Part shown: in pieces, positions 1 through 5,165 of the stretch
How the letters are laid out: every line of letters begins with the position of its first letter
Numbering within the stretch: position 1 is the first letter of the stretch
NCBI GenBank assembly: GCA_023265355.1
Contig: JAHFTZ010000209.1
Coordinates: 1-5,165 of the forward strand
Length of the DNA: 5,165 bases
Direction of reading: 5' to 3'
Source: Terriglobus sp.
GTDB taxonomy: Bacteria > Acidobacteriota > Terriglobia > Terriglobales > Acidobacteriaceae
Made by a program: the position numbers and the translations under genes
Notes under the pieces: model-generated
Database searches by the model: none
What the model was told of the DNA's origin: nothing
The model's input: only the letters and a program-made list of their open reading frames with translations

Positions 1-279
1 TGCGTAAGCCGTAAGCAGAATTCGTTTTGCGTCCGGATAAATTCCGATGGCGCGTTGCAACATCTCCACGCCGGTCATACCCGGCATGCGCTGATCGCTC
101 AGCAGAAGCGCGACAGACTCTTTGCGGTTTTTCAGCTGGGTCATCGTATCGAGCGCAGCCTGGCCGCTGGCGGCGCGCAGAATACGGTAATGTTCGCCGT
201 ACTTCCGGCGCAGATCGCCCACTACCGCTTCCAGTACGCTCACATCATCGTCGATGGCAAAAAGAATTGGCTTTGGCAT
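1..279 (-). CDS. Response-regulator receiver domain, N-terminus of a probable fused receiver/thioredoxin-disulfide reductase (partial)
   Basis: The ATG at 279-277 opens a frame that continues off the left edge, giving 93 visible residues. They form most of a CheY-like receiver: the acidic cluster D10-D11-D12 after the first beta strand (PILFAIDDD), the phospho-acceptor D62 in LLLSDQRMPGM, and the conserved switch Thr T90 in ILLTAYA. The conserved Lys and the last helix would lie outside the window. The start MPKPILFAIDDD, the LRRKYGEHYRILRA stretch and the DQRMPGM form closely resemble, from memory, the receiver of fused response regulator/thioredoxin-disulfide reductase proteins, in which an FAD/NAD(P)-binding domain follows. 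The receiver call is firm; the reductase part is inferred because it is not visible. An ordinary receiver with another output domain remains possible. A weak GAGG lies three bases upstream of the ATG. The gene is divergent from the LuxR-type regulator at 586. Confidence 0.85.
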   Translation of the reverse strand, partial: MPKPILFAIDDDVSVLEAVVGDLRRKYGEHYRILRAASGQAALDTMTQLKNRKESVALLLSDQRMPGMTGVEMLQRAIGIYPDAKRILLTAYA

Positions 280-312
280 AGGCCTCAGTTTATTCCGCAA
301 TAACGCTTCGGG

Positions 313-335
313 CGAACATCTCTCGCAAATGTTCG
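313..335. repeat. Inverted repeat, 7-bp arms with 9-nt spacer
   Basis: CGAACAT (313-319) is repeated as its exact reverse complement ATGTTCG (329-335), separated by nine bases. It lies 34-56 bases upstream of the leftward receiver gene, so it could be an operator or a hairpin in that gene's leader. No T-run follows on either strand, so it is not an intrinsic terminator. The arms recall half-sites of the Gram-positive LexA box (CGAAC-N4-GTTCG), but the spacing here is far too wide. A 7-bp repeat in a 306-base region could also be chance. Confidence 0.4.
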
Positions 336-458
336 ATCACTCCCAGGCATAAAAAGTCGCAATCTTTGGGCACACAGGCGTCTCCGAGTGGTATGCCCAT
401 GACCCGAACGTGGAATAGCACTCCCGTATGCACCTCTTTAGGGTTAGATCTGTTCCCG

Positions 459-471
459 ATCAGAATCTGAT
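459..471. promoter_or_regulatory. 13-bp near-perfect palindrome, candidate operator
   Basis: ATCAGA-A-TCTGAT is a perfect 6-bp inverted repeat around one central base, lying 21 bases upstream of the proposed -35 element of the rightward promoter. A compact dyad of this size in a divergent region fits a dimeric regulator binding site. LuxR-family proteins bind such dyads as dimers, so the product of the adjacent gene is one candidate ligand, but nothing in the sequence proves this. Confidence 0.35.
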
Positions 472-479
472 TTCCTCTA

Positions 480-510
480 ATCGGCTTGTTTTTCACCGTT
501 TTAAGCCGAT
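480..510. promoter_or_regulatory. Inverted repeat bracketing the putative -35 element
   Basis: ATCGGCTT (480-487) pairs exactly with AAGCCGAT (503-510) across a 15-base spacer. The proposed -35 hexamer (492-497) sits inside the spacer and the proposed -10 begins six bases beyond the right arm, so a protein bound here would directly control access to the promoter. The sequence after the right arm is not T-rich, so a terminator is excluded. Confidence 0.4.
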
Positions 511-521
511 AAAGCGATAAT
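492..521 (+). promoter_or_regulatory. Putative sigma70-type promoter of the LuxR-family gene
   Basis: TTCACC (492-497, four of six matches to TTGACA) and GATAAT (516-521, five of six to TATAAT) are separated by 18 bases. This would start transcription near 528 and leave a leader of about 58 bases before the ATG at 586. It is the best promoter-like pair I found in the region, judged by eye only. Confidence 0.45.
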
Positions 522-570
522 CAGGGAATCTGGAACGGTACCAAGTTTCGACCACCTAGACGTGGCGCAT

Positions 571-585
571 GAGAGAGTGAGACTA
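571..585 (+). promoter_or_regulatory. Purine-rich ribosome-binding region that favours the ATG at 586
   Basis: A run of GAGAGAGTGAGA immediately precedes the ATG at 586, with the last GAG ending four bases before it. A GTG at 562 is in the same frame, but the extra eight residues it would add precede the normal start of a receiver domain (MNRIILADNQ) and it has no comparable purine-rich leader. The match to a consensus Shine-Dalgarno is only partial. Confidence 0.5.
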
Positions 586-1245
586 ATGAACCGGATTATT
601 CTGGCGGACAATCAGGCCATCTTCCGCGCGGGCGCTGCGCGGGTGCTTGCGATGGAAGACGACATGCGCATCGTTGCACAGTGCGGTGACGCCGAGCGAC
701 TGACGCAAGCCGTGTCTACACTTCGCTCTTCGATCATCATCGTTGCTTCCACTCTTCCCCCCGACTTCGATCGTCTTTTCGCGGAGGCAACAGCCGCCGG
801 CAGCCGCATCGTGCTTTTGGCCGAAAACGGCGAAAGCACTTCCCCCACAGTCCTGCAGCGTATTGAAGGCCTTCTCAACCGCAGCGCTACGGGCCTGGAA
901 ATGGTGGAGTGCGTGCGCAAGGTCAGCCGCGGCTACCGTTCCGTCGCCCAGTTCCCCACCCCTTCCCCAAATCTTGCGGACTCCGTCGGAACGCGCGTCC
1001 GTGAGCGCCTGACACCGCGCGAACTGCAGATCGTTGGGTTCATTGTGCAGGGATGCAAGAACAAGGAGATCGCCCTGCAGATCGGCACAAAAGAGCAGGT
1101 AGTGAAAAACTACCTTCGCTCGATCTACGACAAGACCGGCGTCTCCGATCGCCTGGAACTCGCCCTCTTCACCATCCATCACCGTGTTCTGGCCGAAGCC
1201 GCATCGCGCGCAGGTCAGGTGATCCAGCTTCGCTCCACCGCCTAA
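586..1245 (+). CDS. NarL/LuxR-type transcriptional regulator with degenerate (phosphorylation-deficient) receiver domain
   Basis: The product has 219 residues, the usual length for NarL-type response regulators. Residues 1-118 have the pattern of a receiver (IILADNQAIFRAG at the N-terminus, as in NarL-like LADDH... starts), but the key residues are missing. Aligning VASTLP with the canonical LLDLxMP places A54 where the phospho-acceptor Asp should be; the acidic pair is reduced to D8-N9; the switch Ser/Thr position is A79 (IVLLAEN); and the conserved Lys is R99 (GLLNRS). Residues 142-198 are a well-preserved LuxR-type helix-turn-helix: LTPRELQIVGFIVQG, then CKNKEIALQIG, then the recognition region VVKNYLRSIYDKTGVSDRLELAL. 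It should therefore bind DNA but is unlikely to be controlled by a classical histidine kinase. No kinase gene is adjacent. It is divergent from the receiver/reductase gene, has a plausible own promoter with dyads that could serve autoregulation, and is closed by its own terminator. Its target genes are unknown. Confidence 0.88.
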   Translation: MNRIILADNQAIFRAGAARVLAMEDDMRIVAQCGDAERLTQAVSTLRSSIIIVASTLPPDFDRLFAEATAAGSRIVLLAENGESTSPTVLQRIEGLLNRSATGLEMVECVRKVSRGYRSVAQFPTPSPNLADSVGTRVRERLTPRELQIVGFIVQGCKNKEIALQIGTKEQVVKNYLRSIYDKTGVSDRLELALFTIHHRVLAEAASRAGQVIQLRSTA

Positions 1246-1279
1246 ACCCCTGCGACTACCGATTTCACTGAACCTAACG

Positions 1280-1314
1280 GGCGCAGCCTCTCTTGATGGC
1301 TGCGCCTTCTTTTT
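1280..1314 (+). terminator. Rho-independent terminator of the LuxR-family gene
   Basis: GGCGCAGCC (1280-1288) and GGCTGCGCC (1298-1306) form a perfect 9-bp GC-rich stem with a nine-base loop, followed at once by TTCTTTTT (1307-1314). It begins 35 bases after the regulator's stop codon. Read on the other strand, the stem is followed by CGTTAGGTTC, which has no real T-run, so it should terminate mainly the rightward transcript. Confidence 0.88.
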
Positions 1315-1327
1315 GCGAATTCTCCCT

Positions 1328-4300
1328 CTATTCCGTCAGCTTGTCCGTGGCTTCGCTCATCGTCGCCGTACGTTCCAGCTTGTCCCAGCTGAAGGGACGC
1401 CCATCGATCACGCGCTTCACCGTCTTGAAGAGAACGACCGAGAAGACCTGGCGATACGTAAAGCGTTGAATCCAGATATGGAAGAGTAGCCACGCGTCGC
1501 CCTTGCTGGCGGGATGCTTGCGCTCCAGCGCAAATGCGAGCGCCGATGCCGAGAAATCGATGACGAGGAAGGCCATAAAGTACTTCACCAACAGAAGGAA
1601 GCTGGCGGAGCTCGCAGAGTCCGGGTGGAAGTGCAGGTCGTAGAGGAACTTCACCGCGCTGGCGACAAACATCAGATCGATGAGCGGCGAAACCAGCGGA
1701 AGCAGGATCTGGAAGACGATGATGTTCGGCAGGGCAAAGAGACCCATCGCCTTGCGTCGCTTGATCGCGCCAATGTGCTTGAAGACGGCCTGCATGATGC
1801 CGAAGGACCAGCGGAATCGCTGACGCATCAGGCCGTTCGCGTTGATAGGAGCTTCGGTGAAGGCCAACGCCTGGTCTTCGTAGATCACAGCGAGCCCCTG
1901 CTCCAGCAGGATCATGGTGAGATCCGCATCCTCGGCCACAGTATTGGAGTGGTAGCAACCGCCGCTCGTCACGGCAGCGGTGCGCCACGCGCCAATCGCG
2001 CCGGGAACCACGACCACCACGTCGAAGAGATCCAGAGCACGGCGCTCGAAGTTTTGGCTCGTGATGTACTCCAGCGCCTGCCAGCGCGTCCAGAGGTTCA
2101 CACGATTGCCGACCTTTGCATTACCCGCAACCGCGCCAATCTCCGGATTCGCGAAGTGTGGCACCAACCGGGCGATGGCGTCGTGCGCGATGACGGTATC
2201 CGCGTCAATACCGACGTAGATCTCTTCTTCGACAAACTGAAGACCATAGTTCAGGGCCTCCGCCTTGCCTCCGTTTTCCTTTTTGAGCACGCACAGACGT
2301 CCACTCTCAATGTCATTCGGATACGCTTCGCGCGCAACCTCCGCCGTGCGGTCGCTCGATCCGTCGTCGATCACGATGATGTGCAGATTTTTGTACGTCG
2401 ACATCATGACCGAACGAATCGTGCGAACGATGACCTTCTCTTCGTTGTACGCCGGAATCAGAACGGCAACGCGCGGCAGGTAATCTTCAGTCGCGTAGTT
2501 CTTACGCTTACGGAAGCGGTCGATCAGCGCAAAGATACCGATGATGATCAGACGTCCGCTCATGAGGATGTCGCCGATAAAGAAAACGGCGACCACGATG
2601 TGATTGAAGGCGCCAATTCCAAAGAAGGCCAAAGAATCTACACGTGCCTGCCACCGCTGCCTGCGTGTAAGCTCCGGCATCACCTGACTGCGGGTCTTGC
2701 CCAGCAGTTCGCTTACCGGCACAAACTCATAGCCGCGCGCGCGCAGGGTCTCGATCAGCATGGGAAGCGCCGCCACAGTGGGTGCGCGGTTCCCTCCGCC
2801 ATCGTGCATCAGGATGATCGACCCGCGGAACCAGGGCTTCACCTTCATGATCTCGATCTGGTCCAGAACCGACTGCGTGATCTCCTGCGGCGACTTCTGC
2901 GGATGCTCGTCCCAGTCGTTGGTGTCGATCTTGTTGCCGACAACAACATAGCCCATGCGCTGAATCCGTTGAATCGGCGCAGCCTGATCGTTGGTGTCGG
3001 GCTCCTGATCGATGGAGTACGGCGGGCGGAAGTAAAGCGGCTGTACACCAACCTTTGAAGCGAAAAGCCGCTCGGTCAGGTTGAGCTGCAGATCAACCTG
3101 CCGGGCAGAGATCTCGCTGATGTCCGGATGCGTGAAGGTGTGGTTGCCGAGTTCATGCCCTTCTGCGTACGCCCTCCGCATGATTCCGACGTTATTTTCC
3201 GCCTCTGCGCCGATCATGAAAAAGGTGCCCTTCACGTTATATTTCTTCAGCACATCGAGGATCTTCGGCGTCCACTCAGGGTCTGGACCATCGTCAAAGG
3301 TGATCGCCAGCTTCTTCGGTTGGTAGCCAAAGTAATTTACCTCGTAGCTCAGCGGGTAACTGCTCATCACCTCACTGTCGATCTGCTTGGAGTCGTCGTC
3401 GACCGTCAGCGTACGGTGTCCCTCGCGGGGCGCGCCGGAGACCTTCATAATGTCTCCCTGGCCCTCAATATCGACGCTGAATCCGGGAGCTACCGAAGCG
3501 AGATCCCTAATGGGATTCGCCTTCCCCGGGTTATCCCAGATCCTCCAGAGAGAGGCATCCTCGCTTCCCAGACGCCAGAGCGCGAAGGTCTGCAGGCCCA
3601 GCTCGCGCGCCGCGCGCATCTCGTTATAGACCGTAACCGCATCCAGAAACCAGACCTGATGGCGGACGTGGGCGTCCTCATCGTCGTACGCATAATGCGG
3701 ATTGCGCGACACGTCGTCCAGATCGACCTCACTACCGGAGTCCGCCGCAGCCTGCCATGCCTCCTGCGTCGTCTTGTTGTCCGAGTTCAAGACCTTCGAG
3801 ACAAACGTAGACTCGTTCTGCGTCTTGCGCCTGCCATGCTTGTCCTTCGGCGGTGCAGGTCCACCCACTGGCGGCAGAGACATGGTCCAGTCATAGCCAT
3901 AACTGCCAAGAGCGCAGATGAGCTTCTCCTTCGGCACCTTCAGGAGGATTCTCTTCAGGTTTGCAACGAACCAGTCCTGCGACGCAATCGGCCCCGGCTG
4001 GCTCTCGGTCTCGTGCTCGTCATAGTTCATCAGCAGCAGACCGTCGGAGTGGTCTGCCATGAACTTCAGATCCCAATCTTCGTCACCCACGGGCGTATTG
4101 ATATACAGCTTCAGACCGCGTGCATGCAGCTGCGTAAACAGGGTCGCAATCATGTTGCGATACGCATTCTGCGCATCGGTTGGAATCTCTTCAAAATCGA
4201 GGGACAGACCGCGATAGTGGGGATTCGCTGCGAGGAACTGACCCACTTGGGTCATGAAGTTCCTCTGAGAGTCAACGCTCTTCAGGAAATCGCCGACCTC

Positions 4301-4882
4301 AGGTAAAAACTTCCCCTTGATGGGGTCAAAGTTATTCACGAGAGGAAAGATTTCCGTATCCTGCTTCGAATCGCTGATCGTTCGCGCGACCTTGCTCTCC
4401 AGGTCGACGTTATGTACCCCTTGCCGGTCCACCACGGCGTAAGGCCGTTGATCCGTCGTGTAGGAGGTGAGTCCGCCAGCCGGAGTGATCACGTGCAGCC
4501 ACTCCGGAAAGAGAAGATCGATCTGGGCAATGTGCTGCTTCAGGCTGGAGTAACTGGAGGGATCCCATTCGACATAGTAGGCAGCGCGCAGGCCTTCACC
4601 CTGGTTCAAGGGAACATCGCTTGGAGCCTTGTCCGTCTTGCGATGGACGGTGCGCTTCTTATTTTTGTCCGCGCCCGACGGCGCTTGCTGCATATTCAAA
4701 GCGCGGTAGTTCCGCTTCGGCATCTCCAGAAGAAGCTCCGGCAGGGGCTTCATACGAATCACACCGATAACAAACAGAATAAAAAGCGCTGCACCGATGG
4801 CCGCGCCGGCCTCGAAGATGCGTCGCAGGCGCTTCCAGCGTTTCTTCTGCGGATCGTAAAAAATCTGTTTCTTGGTTGACAT
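1328..4882 (-). CDS. Trimodular membrane protein: GH18-like glycosidase + NodB-type polysaccharide deacetylase (CE4) + processive family-2 glycosyltransferase
   Basis: The product has 1184 residues; the ATG at 4882 follows GGAAAGAG. A basic N-terminus (KKRWKRLRR) leads into a membrane segment (about 24-43) and a basic linker. Residues 97-450 are GH18-like, with LSLDFEE (D229, putative acid E231), MNYDEH (285-290) and WRLGSED near the end. A beta-rich connector (465-520) precedes a complete CE4 domain (522-728): TFDDGP (base D530, metal ligand D531), HTFTHP (metal ligands H581, H585), RPPY (619-622), DTNDW (653-657) and LMHD (691-694). Hydrophobic segments at about 752-790 lead to a GT2 domain (803-1035): DDGSSD (839-844), DAD (893-895), ED (984-985) and QRFRW (1021-1025), followed by several membrane segments (about 1045-1155). 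The set fits polymerisation of an N-acetylhexosamine chain in the cytoplasm, with deacetylation and possible cleavage outside the inner membrane, as shared by PgaC and PgaB in other bacteria. The exact polymer (PNAG-like or chitin-like) cannot be read from the sequence. No outer-membrane exporter is visible nearby. Confidence 0.93.
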   Translation of the reverse strand: MSTKKQIFYDPQKKRWKRLRRIFEAGAAIGAALFILFVIGVIRMKPLPELLLEMPKRNYRALNMQQAPSGADKNKKRTVHRKTDKAPSDVPLNQGEGLRAAYYVEWDPSSYSSLKQHIAQIDLLFPEWLHVITPAGGLTSYTTDQRPYAVVDRQGVHNVDLESKVARTISDSKQDTEIFPLVNNFDPIKGKFLPEVGDFLKSVDSQRNFMTQVGQFLAANPHYRGLSLDFEEIPTDAQNAYRNMIATLFTQLHARGLKLYINTPVGDEDWDLKFMADHSDGLLLMNYDEHETESQPGPIASQDWFVANLKRILLKVPKEKLICALGSYGYDWTMSLPPVGGPAPPKDKHGRRKTQNESTFVSKVLNSDNKTTQEAWQAAADSGSEVDLDDVSRNPHYAYDDEDAHVRHQVWFLDAVTVYNEMRAARELGLQTFALWRLGSEDASLWRIWDNPGKANPIRDLASVAPGFSVDIEGQGDIMKVSGAPREGHRTLTVDDDSKQIDSEVMSSYPLSYEVNYFGYQPKKLAITFDDGPDPEWTPKILDVLKKYNVKGTFFMIGAEAENNVGIMRRAYAEGHELGNHTFTHPDISEISARQVDLQLNLTERLFASKVGVQPLYFRPPYSIDQEPDTNDQAAPIQRIQRMGYVVVGNKIDTNDWDEHPQKSPQEITQSVLDQIEIMKVKPWFRGSIILMHDGGGNRAPTVAALPMLIETLRARGYEFVPVSELLGKTRSQVMPELTRRQRWQARVDSLAFFGIGAFNHIVVAVFFIGDILMSGRLIIIGIFALIDRFRKRKNYATEDYLPRVAVLIPAYNEEKVIVRTIRSVMMSTYKNLHIIVIDDGSSDRTAEVAREAYPNDIESGRLCVLKKENGGKAEALNYGLQFVEEEIYVGIDADTVIAHDAIARLVPHFANPEIGAVAGNAKVGNRVNLWTRWQALEYITSQNFERRALDLFDVVVVVPGAIGAWRTAAVTSGGCYHSNTVAEDADLTMILLEQGLAVIYEDQALAFTEAPINANGLMRQRFRWSFGIMQAVFKHIGAIKRRKAMGLFALPNIIVFQILLPLVSPLIDLMFVASAVKFLYDLHFHPDSASSASFLLLVKYFMAFLVIDFSASALAFALERKHPASKGDAWLLFHIWIQRFTYRQVFSVVLFKTVKRVIDGRPFSWDKLERTATMSEATDKLTE

Positions 4883-4962
4883 GCTCTTTCCGAATCCTAA
4901 CAGCCGTAGACTGCTGGAAACACATGCGAAACACGCCGTCCTGACGGTTATGATGCAAAGGC
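4883..4962. promoter_or_regulatory. Short divergent promoter region between the trimodular glycan gene and the GT39-like gene
   Basis: These 80 bases must hold both divergent promoters unless one gene is read from further away. Rightward, TATGAT (4949-4954, five of six to TATAAT) is a possible -10, with no good -35. A perfect small dyad, CCGTC-CT-GACGG (4936-4947), lies directly upstream of it and could be an operator. Leftward, TAGGAT close to the start codon is the only weak -10-like sequence and I do not rely on it. Confidence 0.35.
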
Positions 4963-5165
4963 ATGCGCCGCAATCGCCTACAAGCTATGATCCTCCCTGC
5001 CACCCTGTTTTTGGTGGGAGCGGGGTTGCGCCTGTGGTTTGTGCTGCGGCACGCCGTGATCCAGGGGGATTCCAATCTCTACGCCGAGATCGCCCAGAAC
5101 TGGGTCCAGGCGCATACGTACGGCTTCTCCACGGACACCGACTACATTCGTCCCACACTGATCCG
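4963..5165 (+). CDS. GT39/ArnT-like membrane glycosyltransferase, N-terminus (partial)
   Basis: The ATG at 4963 is the first start after an in-frame TGA at 4951, and the frame stays open to the right edge (67 complete codons). A short basic N-terminus (MRRNR) leads into a membrane helix (about residues 8-28, LPATLFLVGAGLRLWFVL). It is followed by the first extracytoplasmic loop typical of the PMT/ArnT-like superfamily: GDSNLYAEIAQNW (G35-D36, Y40) and then a YGF...RPTL stretch before the usual RxPGYP region, which lies beyond the edge. In this superfamily the acidic residue of this loop (here D36) is part of the active site, and the enzymes transfer sugars from polyprenyl-phosphate donors to lipid or protein acceptors on the outer face of the inner membrane. 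The acceptor cannot be inferred. There is no properly spaced Shine-Dalgarno: AAAGG ends one base before the ATG. An in-frame ATG at 4987 would cut into the membrane helix and has no better leader. Confidence 0.75.
   Translation, partial: MRRNRLQAMILPATLFLVGAGLRLWFVLRHAVIQGDSNLYAEIAQNWVQAHTYGFSTDTDYIRPTLI

Larger units (their letters stand above)
280..585. other. Divergent intergenic region with inverted repeats, no convincing gene
   Basis: These 306 bases separate two divergently transcribed regulatory genes. The region is AT-richer than the flanking genes in its right half. I see a probable rightward promoter and three separate inverted repeats (listed individually). An open frame of 68 codons on the minus strand (496 down to 290) starts at GTG without a Shine-Dalgarno sequence, uses codons unlike its neighbours (AGA, GGA, ATA, CTA) and matches no family I recognise, so I do not call it a gene. 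I could not find a convincing promoter for the leftward gene. Confidence 0.6.

Noticed and set aside
313..335. LexA (SOS) box
   Set aside because: The half-sites CGAAC and GTTCG are present but separated by 13 bases instead of the 4 found in Gram-positive-type LexA boxes.
290..496. A 68-codon minus-strand frame ending 11 bases before the receiver/reductase gene
   Set aside because: GTG start without a Shine-Dalgarno, codon choice unlike the neighbours (AGA, ATA, CTA, GGA), overlap with the rightward promoter and dyads, and no recognisable motif. Conservation in relatives would be needed to revive it.
480..510. Intrinsic terminator in the divergent intergenic region
   Set aside because: The stem has a long 15-base spacer and no T-run follows; the position around a putative -35 element fits a regulatory dyad better.
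562..585. Upstream GTG start for the LuxR-family regulator
   Set aside because: The ATG at 586 has the purine-rich leader and gives a standard receiver N-terminus; the added eight residues contribute nothing recognisable.
583..1182. Minus-strand frame of 199 codons antisense to the LuxR-family gene
   Set aside because: The plus-strand reading gives a clear helix-turn-helix regulator with a terminator; the antisense product has no recognisable features.
1514..3058. Long open frame (514 codons) on the plus strand, antisense to the glycan gene
   Set aside because: The opposite strand encodes three domains with intact catalytic motifs; the antisense product is rich in Arg, His, Val and Asp without any recognisable fold, which is typical of a frame mirrored from GC-biased codons.
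3128..4306. Second long plus-strand frame (392 codons) antisense to the CE4/GH18 regions
   Set aside because: Same reason: compositional shadow of a well-supported gene, no motifs and no ribosome-binding site.

Overview
The window most likely comes from an acidobacterium of the Terriglobus/Granulicella type. This is inferred from remembered protein styles (a receiver domain typical of fused response regulator/thioredoxin-reductase proteins, a LuxR-type regulator, and a giant GH18-CE4-GT2 protein) and moderate-to-high GC; there is no rRNA or other taxonomic marker, so it is tentative. I see no mobile element, CRISPR array, tRNA or rRNA.

Layout. (1) 1-279, minus: the N-terminal 93 residues of a gene that runs off the left edge, a phosphorylatable receiver domain that probably heads a fused thioredoxin-disulfide-reductase-like protein. 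(2) 280-585: a 306-base divergent intergenic region with no convincing gene, three inverted repeats and a plausible sigma70-type promoter facing right. (3) 586-1245, plus: a NarL/LuxR-type regulator whose receiver domain has lost the phospho-acceptor aspartate. It is followed by a strong intrinsic terminator at 1280-1314. (4) 1328-4882, minus, convergent with the regulator: one 1184-residue membrane protein joining a GH18-like glycosidase domain, a NodB-type polysaccharide deacetylase and a processive family-2 glycosyltransferase. (5) 4883-4962: a short divergent intergenic region. (6) 4963-5165, plus: the start of a GT39/ArnT-like membrane glycosyltransferase that runs off the right edge.

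How they may work together. The large protein looks like a one-polypeptide machine for an N-acetylhexosamine polymer: cytoplasmic polymerisation and probable translocation by the GT2 part, then deacetylation and possible trimming by the two extracytoplasmic domains. This resembles the division of labour between PgaC and PgaB in poly-N-acetylglucosamine synthesis. The divergent GT39-like gene would also act on envelope or secreted glycans, so the right half may be an envelope-glycan locus. The left half is regulatory/redox, and nothing in the sequence directly links the LuxR protein to the glycan genes.
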